Shown here one piece after another: positions 24,903 to 35,070 of a stretch of DNA of 64,000 nt. Position 1 is the stretch's first letter. Each line of letters starts with the position of its first letter. The DNA comes from Endomychus coccineus (Eukaryota > Arthropoda > Insecta > Coleoptera > Endomychidae), in NCBI GenBank assembly GCA_958510875.1, contig OY294068.1:199813997-199877996 (forward strand), in the 5' to 3' direction. The notes under the pieces were generated by a model that worked only from the letters and a program-made list of their open reading frames with translations, had not been told where the DNA came from and ran no database searches. Both the position numbers and the translations under genes were made by a program.

Positions 24903-26054
24903 TTACATGTTTTTTTTTAATACTTTGACTACACGAGAGGGAAAGCTATAATGTTCGTGGAACATCGTGTCAGCCAGCGGTGGAATGTTAGGAGAGAAGA
25001 TAGGCATTCGAATTGTTCTTGAAAGTTTGGAGGCTAAAAGCATAGGAAAAAACCTTACTAGGTAAAAAGTTATATAACTTCTCTGTTCGATAGAAAAATG
25101 AACTATGGTAAGAAGAAGATCGGCAGGTCCCGAGCATGACAAAGTTTGAGATCGTTTAGTCCGTCCATCTGGAATCTCTCGTGATAGAACAACAGACCAG
25201 ACTTTTGATAAGCCCCGATCATGGAAATGCCTATAAAAAAGGGAGTCTCCCACTTGTCTACGATGTTCTAGAGAGGTCAATGGATTCGTAAGTGTGAGCA
25301 AAAGCTTCAGCGTATGTTTGGGAGTCGAACTCCAAACATGTGAAGAGTACTCCAGTTCAGGTCGAATCTGTACTTTGTAGATTATGAAGAGCTGCTGGTA
25401 TGTAAAGTGGCTCTTGGCATGGAATAGAAAACCAAGTTTTTGTAAAGCAGTTTCCGCAATGGACCTCACATGATCATCCCATGAGAAGGTGCTGTTTGTG
25501 GAGATCCTGACCAGGGATATGGAATAGAACAAAGTTGGTGCCCAGACAAATCCCTGTGAAACAGCAGCGTTAATAGTCATTGTATCGGAGGATACCGACC
25601 ATCACATGGAGTGATCTATCAGAGAAAACACGATAGTAAGCGACAAAGTTGAGACGACAAACCATATGACGGAAGATTCCCAAAAAGGCTTTGGTACCAG
25701 TCTCGGTCGAACGCGTTTGAGATATCCAATGCTACAGCTAAAGATTCCCCATGTTCTTCAATACATTTCTGCCATAGTTGATCTCTGCTGGCGAAGGCCA
25801 TATAACCGCTGATTCATGACTTTAGAGATCACAAATAATAGTAAAATGGGTCTATAATTATTAGGAATGATCTTTCCTATTTTTGGAATTGATTGGACTC
25901 TAGCTGTATGCCAGCTGAGAAGAAACACATCAAGTTTGTATGAAAGGGTAAACAACCTGCAGAAAACTGTTGTTAATTTAGGCGCACATTCCTTGAGAAC
26001 GACAGATGGAATCCAACAAGTTGTATTATGAGGTTGATCTAACAGAGAAAGCAT
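24903..26054 (-). pseudogene. Jockey-like LINE reverse transcriptase remnant
   Basis: Minus-strand frames give an RT in order: NNYRPILLLFVISKVMN (26.05-25.76 kb), ESLAVALDISNAFDRDW with LPSYGLSSQLC (25.80-25.62 kb), then AAVSQGFVWAPTLF (25.58 kb), the decayed counterpart of the GVPQGS box. Right after PTLF the frame jumps to STFSWDDHVRSIA and LGFLFHAK, so the FADD catalytic part is deleted. The C-terminal part reads LEYSSHVW, TSLEHRRQVGDSLFYRH and ADTMFHEHYSFPSRVVKVL, which recurs in pieces at 45.5, 46.5 and 63.1 kb. Frameshifts and missing catalytic residues make it inactive. Its natural role is target-primed reverse transcription of its own RNA. Confidence 0.82.
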
Positions 26055-26405
26055 ATGTGTACTAATGCACCGTAAGCAAGTTTAGCTTATTGTTGATACA
26101 TCATTTATGTCAACATCGATATGAATAAATGTTATGGAATGACATATCAACATCTATGTATAAGGATAAGGAAGGAGAAGTATTCATAGTTGGGGTAGAG
26201 TTATCATAGGGAGTTTAGAATTAAGAGAATTTTAGAATCACGATCAGTTTTGAATTAGTTCTATATTATACCATACATTTCGAAGACCTCAGAGAAAATT
26301 AAGAAATGTTCAAAAAAGTATGATATGAATGTTGCACATAAACCTACTGACTGTGTTGGGAAATATTTTTCAAATCTGAAACCTCCAATACCTAAAGATA
26401 AACAA
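26055..26405. other. Unassigned AT-rich stretch
   Basis: No coding or repeat structure is recognised between the LINE remnant and foldback element 3. The last three bases (CAA, 26403-26405) are the left target duplication of that element. Confidence 0.4.
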
Positions 26406-27159
26406 TAGTCCAGGCTATGAACCGGAAGAAAAAAACAAAAATTTTTTTTGCATTAGCTTCAGGAGGTTCTCAGGATCATTCATATACCTTGAATGTCTTG
26501 GGAACCCCAACCCCACCCATTGGGGGCGAAAATGGCCCGAAATCTCCAAGTCTTGAATTGTATTTTCTACAAAAAAAGGTATTTTGGCATTACGAGTGCA
26601 CCTAGCGGTTTTTTTGGGTCGCTGAATACGAATCCGTAGCCAGATTTACATGCAATCCATCGTAGGGGTGGTAAAATCGACGAAATTGGCAAATTTTACA
26701 CCCCTTATATGTTATTTTGCAATTTACGTGTTTTAGGCATTTAGATTGCACCAAGGGGGTTTTTTGGGTCGCTGAATACGATTCCGAAGCCAGATTTACT
26801 TAAAATTCATCGTTGGGGTGGTGAAATAGACAAAATTGGTCACCAACACCAAAATATTGGTATCTTGAAATAGAATAAAATGGTTTTCAAAATACATAAT
26901 TTTTCCTTTTTACGTTTCTTTAAGCACAGGTATACAAAATCTCTATGCCAGGTATAGTATAATAGTATACCTATAGGTATTAATATACATGAAAATGATG
27001 ATTCTGATGACGAATATTAAGGTTAAGAATTAAAAAAAATATAGTAATTAAATATTTGTATTTTTTTTTCAAACAATCACTAATATTTCTATCCTCTTAA
27101 TATTAAAAAAGGAGAAAAGTAATTTTAAAATTCGCCATTTTTGTAAATTTCCCACCCCT

Positions 27160-28880
27160 TGTAACGAACAGGTCGTTACTTGATTACATAGAACTATTTA
27201 TTAAATGGATTAGATTTCTTTTCGTTAGTAATCATGCAACTGATTAATTAAAGACATCTGCTAGTCAATGATATCGATTTCTGAAACTACATCTCATGTC
27301 ATGAGATGTCACTAAATATCGCGGAGTGGGAATGTAGGATAGCGGAAATCGAAGAGACCCCATTGTGTTGTTAATCTTTGATAGGGTAAGTCGAGATTTC
27401 ATATTCTTTGCATACATTCTTAATTTTTTGAACTTCTGAAATATGATGCACACCGGGCTACAGATAATTTGATTTAGTTTGTTATTCAACGCCTGGATGT
27501 AAAGTACCCGCGTGTGGTTATATTTCAGAGGAATTTCTCGACTTGCTCTAATAAATAACACAATCAAATTTGCATCTAGCATGAACCCAGGTTTATCTTT
27601 TCAATCACTACCGGGATTGTTTTAGTCACTGTCTAGAATTACTCTGACGAGTCATGAGCAGCTGTTACAGTCAATATTTAATTTTCACCTTTACTTTAAC
27701 CTGTAATTTGAGCACATGTTAGTTGCGCGATCCTGAAGATCGCCATTTTGTTAACCTAGTACTTGATACATAGGGTGGTCTTATTAGACCCACGTGCCGT
27801 AAAGGTTGTTAATGGTGAATTAACCTAATTACTGCTTATTAGGTATAAGTATATATTTTTGACACTGTCACGCCGTTAGGGAGTGATCACAGTTTACAGT
27901 ATCAATCCACGTGTATAATTCTTTTCAAGCAAACCAGAATTTTATGCTATCTAGCAAATTTTCAACAGTTCAAATAATATTTTTCCAGATATAAATATAA
28001 TCATTATTCTTTTAGTCACATGTTAACTTTTTGCTAATTTTAAAAATCAATTGTAATTGTTTATTTCCTTCAGATTAAATTAAAATTTTGTCTAAATTGA
28101 TATCTCATCAAGATATCCATTTTGTACTAGTGTCTTCGCAATTTGGGAAAGATAACATTATCGGTTGTGGAATCACTTGGTTATTCCAACCGACGGTGTT
28201 GCTTGTCCTTTTGATCTCAAGTCAGGTACTGTTCGTTCTTTGAATTTACAGGGTTTGAACGTCTGAGGTTCCTCACCCCTTCACTCCCAGGCGGTATAGT
28301 GACTTTCCTGACAGGACCGACTTCCAGTTCCTACGAGTTCCAAGGAGGGTAACATTTTCTTGTTTGAATGACCATAATTTCATTCTCTGATTTTGTTGTT
28401 TATCCGAAGTTGTATTCCACTAATTTTTTATAGAACTATTCGAGGTATTCTGTAAGTCCTCTTATTGGAAAATTAGTTCTTTTAAATTTAATAATTGAGT
28501 TAATTTATTAATTGTTTTATATTAATTCATTTTATGTCACAAACCAATTTAATTTAATAATCGTTTACTCAAATTTCATTTATGTTACGATTTGATTTAA
28601 TTTTCTAATTGTTTCTACGAATTCAATACTATTTTTATTCCTAATTGGAATTCTAAAAATTTGTAATTTATATTATGTTATAATTCAAATTCTGTGGAAT
28701 ATACGAATTGTTAAGTTGAACTTGTATTGTTTTCTGAATTTCCATCAACTGTTTAACCACCTCGTAGTGCTTGTTCACAGTCTTGAAACACAAGGCACGT
28801 TTCACTACGAGCCCTGAGAATAATCGATTTAAATTGAGCTAGCTGGGCCAATTAAAACCGACCCAAGCGGGTCCGTTTCA
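27160..28880. mobile_element. Probable solo LTR, 1721 bp
   Basis: A block starting TGTAACGAACAGGTCGTTAC and ending GTCCGTTTCA interrupts foldback element 3. It has TG...CA ends and is flanked by the 4-bp duplication CCCT (27156-27159 and 28881-28884). A TATA-like TATAAGTATATATTT lies near 27843. No primer site, protease, RT or second repeat is present, so a solo LTR left by recombination between two LTRs is the simplest reading. The 105-codon minus frame at 27265-27582 resembles no protein I know. The length is on the long side for an LTR. Confidence 0.6.
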
Positions 28881-29297
28881 CCCTACGATGATATTCGAGT
28901 ACATCTGGCTTCGGAATCATATTCAGCTACCCAAAAAACCTCCTTGGTGCATTCGAAATGCCAAATAAACGTAAGCAATTTACGTGTTTTTGGCATTTCG
29001 AATAACATATTAGGGGTGCGAAATTGGCCAATTTTGTCAATTTGACCACCCCTACGATGGATTACAAGTGAATCTGGCTACGGATTCGTGTCCAGCGACC
29101 CAAAAACCTCCTAGGTGCACTCGAAATGCCAAATTCCTTTTTTTGTAGAAACTACAATTCAAGACTTGGAGATTTCGGGCCATTTTCGCCCCCAATGGGT
29201 GGGGTTGGGGTTCCCAAGAGGTGTTAAGGTGTATGAATGATCCTGAGAACCTCCTGAAGCTAATGCAAAAAAAAAGATTTTGATTCGACCTTACATG

Positions 29298-29584
29298 TGT
29301 TAGTTCATAAACTGTTTTGTTAGTTTTATCATTCGTTTTTATATGAATTATCACGTAAATTACCGCCTAAAGGGCTCGTTCCTCCCAACCACCACACCGA
29401 GCTCTTAAGAAGTACATCCGCACCTCTTGATTTTTAACTTCGCACTGCCGCACCACAGCTACGAGCCTACCAGCCTCGCGCGGTACACTACTCGGGTAAA
29501 TACCCTTCAACTCGGGGAGTCCCCACTGCCTATTGCCACTGCCCTTTGATAGATGGCAGCATATCAACTAAATATCAACTAACA
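29298..29584 (-). repeat. 3' LTR of the Ty3/Gypsy element
   Basis: This 287-bp repeat matches 33237-33523 with about two differences. It is the downstream LTR relative to the minus-strand coding direction. Confidence 0.93.
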
Positions 29585-29649
29585 CGGCCATTCTGACCCA
29601 TGCCATGTCCTCATGGCTAAAACACTGAGAAAAAAAAAAAAAAAACGCA

Positions 29650-30165
29650 ATAGAGACCAACACTGATCTTTTGGTTGAGACTCTCAACAAGGCAGTGCAC
29701 CTCTTGCTTACAAACACAAATCAGTTGACTTTTAATTGAGACCCTCAATAAGGCAGTGCACCTCTTGCTTACAAACACAAATCAGTTGACTTTTAATTGA
29801 GACCCTCAATAAGGCAGTGCACCTCTTACATTGTAGACTTTTGATTGAGACCACTCAATACAGGCAGAGCACCTTTTACATTGTAGACTTTTGATTGAGA
29901 CCACTCAATACAGGCAGAGCACCTTTTACATTGTAGACTTTTGATTGAGACCACTCAATACAGGCAGAGCACCTTTTACATTGTAGACTTTTGATTGAGA
30001 CCATTCAATACAGGCAGAGCACCTTTTACATTGTAGACTTTTGATTGAGACCACTCAATACAGGCAGAGCACCTTTTACATTGTAGACTTTTGATTGAGA
30101 CCATTCAATACAGGCAGAGCACCTTTTACATTGTAGACTTTTGATCGAGACCACTCAATACAGAC
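29650..30165 (-). repeat. Tandem repeats replacing the integrase region: about three 61-bp and seven 50-bp units
   Basis: Between the end of pol and the 3' LTR, units of 50 bp recur exactly (GATTGAGACC at 29843, 29893, 29943, 29993, 30043, 30093, and GATCGAGACC at 30143). They are followed toward the LTR by about three 61-bp units with TTGCTTACAAACACAAATCAG. The Gag-Pol frame runs into the array and ends in its second or third 50-bp unit, so the last 20 or so residues are repeat-encoded. Confidence 0.92.
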
Positions 30166-33153
30166 ATTATCTGTTGCTTGATAACTTTCTACAGGTTGAA
30201 GCGGCTCATTCAAATAAGATCTGGTGGATGTTCGACAGACAACATGGTTTCGGCTTAAGTAATCGACGTGCGCCATTTTAACACCGGGACGATATTCTAT
30301 GTCGAAATTGTAATCCTGTAGTTTAATCCACCAACGAGCTATTCGGGGATGTAATTCCTTTTTTACCGCCGTAGCACGAACAGCATTACAATCGGTGAAA
30401 ATTTTGAAATGTCGGCCGTACAAATAGACTCTAAAATACTGAGTTGCTTCCACTATGGCCAGTGTCTCCAAATCAAAAGAATGATATTTCGCCTCCGATT
30501 CAGTTGTTCTACGACTGAAATAGGCCACTGGGTGCATCTTATCTCCATATTTTTGGAGGATCATTCCACCAAGACCAACGGAACAGGCGTCGGTATGAAG
30601 TTCCACATCAATATCTGGATTATAAATTGCCAGAATAGGATCAGCCGTTAGTAACTTAATAATGTCTTGACGAGCTTGTTCATGCACATATGTCCATTCA
30701 AATAAGATTTCTTTTCTCAAAAGCGCCGTAATAGGTGCTGATATCACAGCAAAAAATTTTTTTATAAATCTCCGGAAATAACTAGCTAATCCCAGAAATT
30801 GCCGGACACCTCGAGTATCTTCTGGTGGTAAGGATTTTACTAAGGCATCAATTTTAGATGAACTAGGCTTAACACATCCATCGCTAATGATGAAACCCAA
30901 ATACTGAATCTCTTGTTTCAAAAATTGACATTTTTTGTAGTTTAAAGAAAAACCACCTCTAGCGAGTGATTGTAGAACCAATGACAATTTTTCACATGCT
31001 TCTTCAATTGTTTCTCCTGGACAAAGCACATCGTCAATATAAACAAATGCGGCCCTTTTTTTCCAATCTCCTAGCGCTCTATCAATTGCCCGTTGGTAAC
31101 ACGACGGAGCATTAACAAATCCGAAAGGCATCACATTAAATTCATAATGTCCGTCGGGTGTAACAAACGCAAACAAATGTCTCGAATTTTCCTCTATTTT
31201 CATTTGGTAGAACCCCGCCTTCATATCAAGAGTTGAAAAATAACGATATTTTTGTAGTGCATCTATTTGATCTTGAATTCTTGGTAGTGGGTACCTGTCT
31301 TTAGCTACTCGTTTATTTAAATCCCGATAATCAACGCATAATCGCAGCGATCCATCTTTTTTTGTCACCAAGACAATAGGACTTGCGTATTCGGAATAAC
31401 TTTCCCGTGCAACGCCACTTTCTATCATTTCTTCGATCAGTGATTTTACTCTAATTCTTTCCGCATAGGACAAATGACGGGGTCGATGGACCACAGGCGT
31501 CGAATCAATTAACTTGACAATCAATTCACTCGTAGAAATAAAAGGAGCTACTGTATCGCGATGTTGCTTTAATAATGAATACACACGCTTTTGGTCCTTT
31601 TCGGCCAGTCCTGACATATCTGCCCCAAAATCTTCGCTTATTTTCGCCCTTGCAACAATCGGAACAAATGCGGCATTATATCGCAAGTCGATGAAACCAT
31701 CACATTTTATTAGCTCCAACCCAGGTTTTTGAATGACATCCAAGACAATTAGCATGTCTGCTGTACCTGGTAACGCGTTGTCGGATATTATAGAGAATTG
31801 TATTTCCAAAAGCGCTTGGCGAAAGTTGACAAACAGAATACAACGACCTCTAGTAAGTACGGTGGTACCCACTGTATCCAACAAAGTTTCATCATACGCA
31901 ACCTTAACATTTAGTAGTTTGGCAGCACTTTCTCTCAAAAGTGAAACTTCGGAGCCAGTATCAATCAAATAAGTAAGAGAAATTGCTGTACCTTCCGAAA
32001 GAATGGTTGCTATCGGGGTCCTGAACGTATTTCGTGTCGGTAATATACATTGCACAACCTTAGGTTTTCCGAGCTTTTTGCTGAAGCAATCATTTTCAAC
32101 ATGTCCCGATTTTTTACAATAGGAACATTCCTGTCGAGTGCTTTGTTGCTTAGATAATGACTGGTTTCGAGAAAAACAATCTCTTTCCCGATGACCTTCC
32201 CTGCCGCAACGAAAACATTTTCCAACCAATTTACTGGAATAATTATTTGATGAAGTTGAAGCTCTGTCACGTAATAATTTTTGTCTGCTCCAGCGTCCCT
32301 GTTTTGAATCACGGTATAATGACATCGAACTCGAACGTTTGTCTGCCCGAAATCTGTAATCACAATGATCTTTGGACAAAATTTTTTCGGCTTCGTATTG
32401 TCCTAAAAGTTGGAGCAAGGCCGGTTGATCCTTTGGCAGTCGTGCTTGGATCAGATCACGAGCGCTCTGACTTTCTAGTCCCGTTACGACACAGCTTAAG
32501 ATGTATTCCCATGTAAACGTGTTCAAAAAGCGTTTCAGGTACCTAATTTTAGTTAAAGCATAATCTGTTAAACTTTCGAATTGGCTGCTCTTCAAATTAG
32601 CGGCACGAATCATCCGCGTTCCATGGGTTTCTCCGTCAGGAAACGCGTTCGTAAAATCAGTAACAAAATTTGTCCAATTTCGTTCGACAGGACGCCAATG
32701 ATTATAACAAACTAATGCCTTACCTTTCAAAGCATCTGCACATCGCACAATCATCCAATTTTCATCAATACCTAACTTATCTCTTATTTTGCTGACGTCG
32801 TCTAACCATTCCAACATTGTATGTACATCGTCATCCGGGTCAAATGCGGTTAAGCGAAATCTCACATCAGATTTCATAATCGGAAGATTAGTTGGTTCAG
32901 CATCCCTTGAACTATTGGTATCTGCCGACACGGCAGTTTTGATTTTGTCACGTCGCTCCAGATGTTTTAAAAACAACTGCATTGTTTGTTGTAACACTCG
33001 AACATATGGCACAGCTTCAGACGGGGGCGGCTGTACACTATCGCTATTAATTAACGCATCAATATTATGAAGCGATCCATTTTCACGACTCTCAAAATCG
33101 CGATCCCATTCCACACTTTCATTTTCACTATCATAGCTTTGGATTTCTTCCAT
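30076..33153 (-). CDS. Ty3/Gypsy Gag-Pol polyprotein without integrase
   Basis: The 1025-residue frame is intact. Residues about 80-265 are a Gag/capsid-like region; two CCHC knuckles follow at about 313-326 (CFRCGREGHRERDC) and 343-356 (CSYCKKSGHVENDC). The protease has LIDTGSEVSLL near 396-406 (Asp 398). Reverse transcriptase runs about 560-740, with LDMKAGFYQM, VMPFGFVNAP and the YIDD catalytic box near 705-708. RNase H runs about 850-970 (LHTDACSVGLGG, FTDCNAV, AHVDYLSRN). Family members normally continue with an HHCC zinc finger and DDE integrase of some 400 residues; here the protein ends after RNase H in repeat-encoded sequence. Gag and Pol share one frame without a shift. The start is the first Met after the 5' LTR leader. 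It could pack and reverse-transcribe RNA, but insertion would need an integrase from elsewhere. Confidence 0.95.
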   Translation of the reverse strand: MEEIQSYDSENESVEWDRDFESRENGSLHNIDALINSDSVQPPPSEAVPYVRVLQQTMQLFLKHLERRDKIKTAVSADTNSSRDAEPTNLPIMKSDVRFRLTAFDPDDDVHTMLEWLDDVSKIRDKLGIDENWMIVRCADALKGKALVCYNHWRPVERNWTNFVTDFTNAFPDGETHGTRMIRAANLKSSQFESLTDYALTKIRYLKRFLNTFTWEYILSCVVTGLESQSARDLIQARLPKDQPALLQLLGQYEAEKILSKDHCDYRFRADKRSSSMSLYRDSKQGRWSRQKLLRDRASTSSNNYSSKLVGKCFRCGREGHRERDCFSRNQSLSKQQSTRQECSYCKKSGHVENDCFSKKLGKPKVVQCILPTRNTFRTPIATILSEGTAISLTYLIDTGSEVSLLRESAAKLLNVKVAYDETLLDTVGTTVLTRGRCILFVNFRQALLEIQFSIISDNALPGTADMLIVLDVIQKPGLELIKCDGFIDLRYNAAFVPIVARAKISEDFGADMSGLAEKDQKRVYSLLKQHRDTVAPFISTSELIVKLIDSTPVVHRPRHLSYAERIRVKSLIEEMIESGVARESYSEYASPIVLVTKKDGSLRLCVDYRDLNKRVAKDRYPLPRIQDQIDALQKYRYFSTLDMKAGFYQMKIEENSRHLFAFVTPDGHYEFNVMPFGFVNAPSCYQRAIDRALGDWKKRAAFVYIDDVLCPGETIEEACEKLSLVLQSLARGGFSLNYKKCQFLKQEIQYLGFIISDGCVKPSSSKIDALVKSLPPEDTRGVRQFLGLASYFRRFIKKFFAVISAPITALLRKEILFEWTYVHEQARQDIIKLLTADPILAIYNPDIDVELHTDACSVGLGGMILQKYGDKMHPVAYFSRRTTESEAKYHSFDLETLAIVEATQYFRVYLYGRHFKIFTDCNAVRATAVKKELHPRIARWWIKLQDYNFDIEYRPGVKMAHVDYLSRNHVVCRTSTRSYLNEPLQPVESYQATDNVCIEWSRSKVYNVKGALPVLNGLNQKSTM

Positions 33154-33236
33154 GTTGAAGTCTATTTATCCCATTCACAAAACTAGGAAAAAAAATTAAC
33201 ACAAACTAGGCCGCTCTGAGTTAATCCCACTTCTGA

Positions 33237-33523
33237 TGTTAGTTCATAAACTGTTTTGTTAGTTTTATCATTCGTTTTTATATGAATTATCACGTAAATT
33301 ACCGCCTATAGGGCTCGTTCCTCCCAACCACCACACCGAGCTCTTAAGAAGTACATCCGCACCTCTTGATTTCTAACTTCGCACTGCCGCACCACAGCTA
33401 CGAGCCTACCAGCCTCGCGCGGTACACTACTCGGGTAAATACCCTTCAACTCGGGGAGTCCCCACTGCCTATTGCCACTGCCCTTTGATAGATGGCAGCA
33501 TATCAACTAAATATCAACTAACA
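33237..33523 (-). repeat. 5' LTR of the Ty3/Gypsy element
   Basis: This is the upstream LTR relative to the minus-strand frame; it is 287 bp and nearly identical to the copy at 29298-29584. The Gag-Pol start lies about 80 bp downstream of its inner edge. Confidence 0.93.
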
Positions 33524-33893
33524 CATGTTTTTTTTTTATTATAGCTAAAATCCCGGTTCACAGCCTGGACTACAAACCCACACAGTTAGTATGGTCAACT
33601 TAGACGTGAAAAATATAAGAGCTCGAAAAAAAAAACAGACTGAACCAATCAATTTTTTTTGCGAATCGTTCTTGGCGCATACTGGACGATATTGAATTTT
33701 AAGATCTGGTCGCTTGTACATTTTTCAATTGTTAACCTGGAAATTGGTCAATTTTCATGGTCAATTCATTGGAAAATTATTGAAAAATTTGTAAATTTGG
33801 TGTATTGTCAAAATTGGCTGAAAAATTTCACTCGGAGGTTTTCGAGGTTGCTGATCATGATTCCGAAGTTAGATTTACCATTATTTCAGAAAA

Positions 33894-34370
33894 ATGGCCA
33901 ATTTCCAGTGCATTGAGACCCTGGCTAAATTACCCAGAAGGAACAAACTTCCTCTAGTATGGGTACCTGTCCACTCTGGCGTGAAAGTAAACGAAGTGGC
34001 CGAAGAACTGGCCAAACGGGATTCCCTTCGCATCCCTGGCGCCGATCCAACGATCCACGCCCTTAGACAGCTTCTGGATAGACAGTGCCTTCGTTATGGA
34101 GCAGGCGAAGCTCCGCAGCGCGGAATTCTCTCTATTGAAAAAGAGGCTGAAAACTGGTGTCATTTGAACGAACATCATATATACTTAATGGGCATCGTCG
34201 ATGACCCAGGTTGTAGTAAGTACGGAGAGGTAGACATATCCTTGTAGAATGTCCAGCACGGACTTTTCTCAGCCTACAACAATTTGGCATACATGCCGCC
34301 ATCAGTCCATGCAGAATCTTAGTCTTCTGCGCTGACTTAGGCCTGCCGGGCTGAGTATGAAGGGGCGCAC
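33894..34370 (+). pseudogene. LINE RNase H and C-terminal fragment
   Basis: The plus-strand frame reads LPLVWVPVHSGVKVNEVAEELAKR, the end of an RNase H domain in which the family motif is WVPGHSGI.GNE.AD.LA. It goes on with ADPTIHALRQLL and a Cys-containing tail, then decays. The same protein is recognisable at 46.1-46.4 kb and 63.5-64.0 kb. The match stops near a GGGGCGCACAA segment, shared by the copy at the right edge of the window. Other domains are absent. Confidence 0.75.
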
Positions 34371-34801
34371 AATGTACCCAATTAAGCGGTCTGCTTTCGA
34401 GTTCATGTAAAAGGCAGATTTAGCTGCATCTTTTTGCTGAAGGGGGTAGTGTGAAGGAGAAGAAAGTGATATATTTTGACAGACATAGAAAGCATTTAGT
34501 GGTGAATGTTCTTTCAACGAATTTGGAAGAACAACACGTCAGTCCAAATTAAGTTGGCTAATAATAATATTACCTATTCCGTTCAGTTGCAGAAGAAGGT
34601 ATATAAGATGGAAGTTGCTTATCTATCAACAAAATGGGTCACAAATAAGATGATAATCTGATTCTGAATGCAAAATGAAACAATAGAGAATGAGACTCTA
34701 ATTGAACCATCATTCGACTTACGCGTGAATGTTTCATGTGAAAAACGATTAAGTTATTTATATTTATTTTGATTGAATAAAAGGTACAAAACAATTCTTA
34801 C

Positions 34802-34912
34802 CTGGAGCCACAAAGTTGTTGTTATTCCGAATGTTGAAGCTTTGCCACCAGAAGTGCCAAGTTTCACAAACCAGATTCGGTTCTTGCTAACGAGTCTTTT
34901 GGAGACCATAAA
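34802..34912 (-). pseudogene. EGF-gene family, copy C: single 111-bp exon
   Basis: On the minus strand the exon is bounded by ATTTGCAG (acceptor, 34913-34920) and CTCCAG/GTAAGAATTG (donor, 34797-34801). It is exactly 37 codons and open in the frame that enters as FMVSKRLVSKNRIWF and leaves as TLWLQ. The same exon ends copies A and B and seeds the array of copy D. No EGF-bearing exon is found upstream in this copy, and 34400-34520 downstream matches 36580-36700. Because the other copies are broken, I treat it as part of a decayed copy, though this exon itself is open. Confidence 0.5.
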
Positions 34913-35070
34913 CTGCAAATATACATTTCTAAATCAGGTACCAAATTCCCAGTTCAAAAATTTAAACAGCTTAAAGTTATTGAAATTTAAGTAATGCGAT
35001 GATTTTGTCAACAACTTTACAAAATTTGTAAATATTCAATTGTGGAAGCCGTTACTTTGTGATAGTTTAT

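Larger units (their letters stand above)
29298..33523 (-). mobile_element. Ty3/Gypsy LTR retrotransposon lacking integrase
   Basis: Two 287-bp direct repeats, 29298-29584 and 33237-33523, begin TGTTAGTTCA and end AACTAACA. By eye they differ at two positions (CCTAAAGGG/CCTATAGGG and GATTTTTAAC/GATTTCTAAC). The target duplication is CATG (29294-29297 and 33524-33527). The minus strand carries one uninterrupted Gag-Pol frame (30076-33153), then a tandem repeat instead of an integrase gene. The few LTR differences and intact frame indicate recent insertion. I do not see a standard primer-binding site directly at the LTR; a TGGGATTAACTC lies seven bases inside. Confidence 0.93.
26406..33572. mobile_element. 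Foldback-type element 3 (TIR TAGTCCAGGC/GCCTGGACTA, TSD CAA), opened by two LTR insertions
   Basis: The ends are TAGTCCAGGCTATGAACCGG and, across 7 kb, CCGGTTCACAGCCTGGACTA, flanked by CAA on both sides (26403-26405 and 33573-33575). The arms are inverted: 26430-26660 pairs with about 29050-29272 (shared ATGGATT block, GGGGTTGGGGTTCCC, GGAGATTTCGGGCC), and a second subrepeat near 26760 pairs with about 28920. The subrepeats carry TTTTTTGGGTCGCTGA.TACGA, related to the subrepeat core of element 1. Removing the insertions at 27160-28880 and 29298-33523 with their duplicated bases leaves about 1212 bp. No coding sequence of its own is seen. Confidence 0.82.

Noticed and set aside
27265..27582. 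105-residue minus-strand frame in the probable solo LTR
   Set aside because: It shows no retroelement motif, and LTRs do not normally encode protein.
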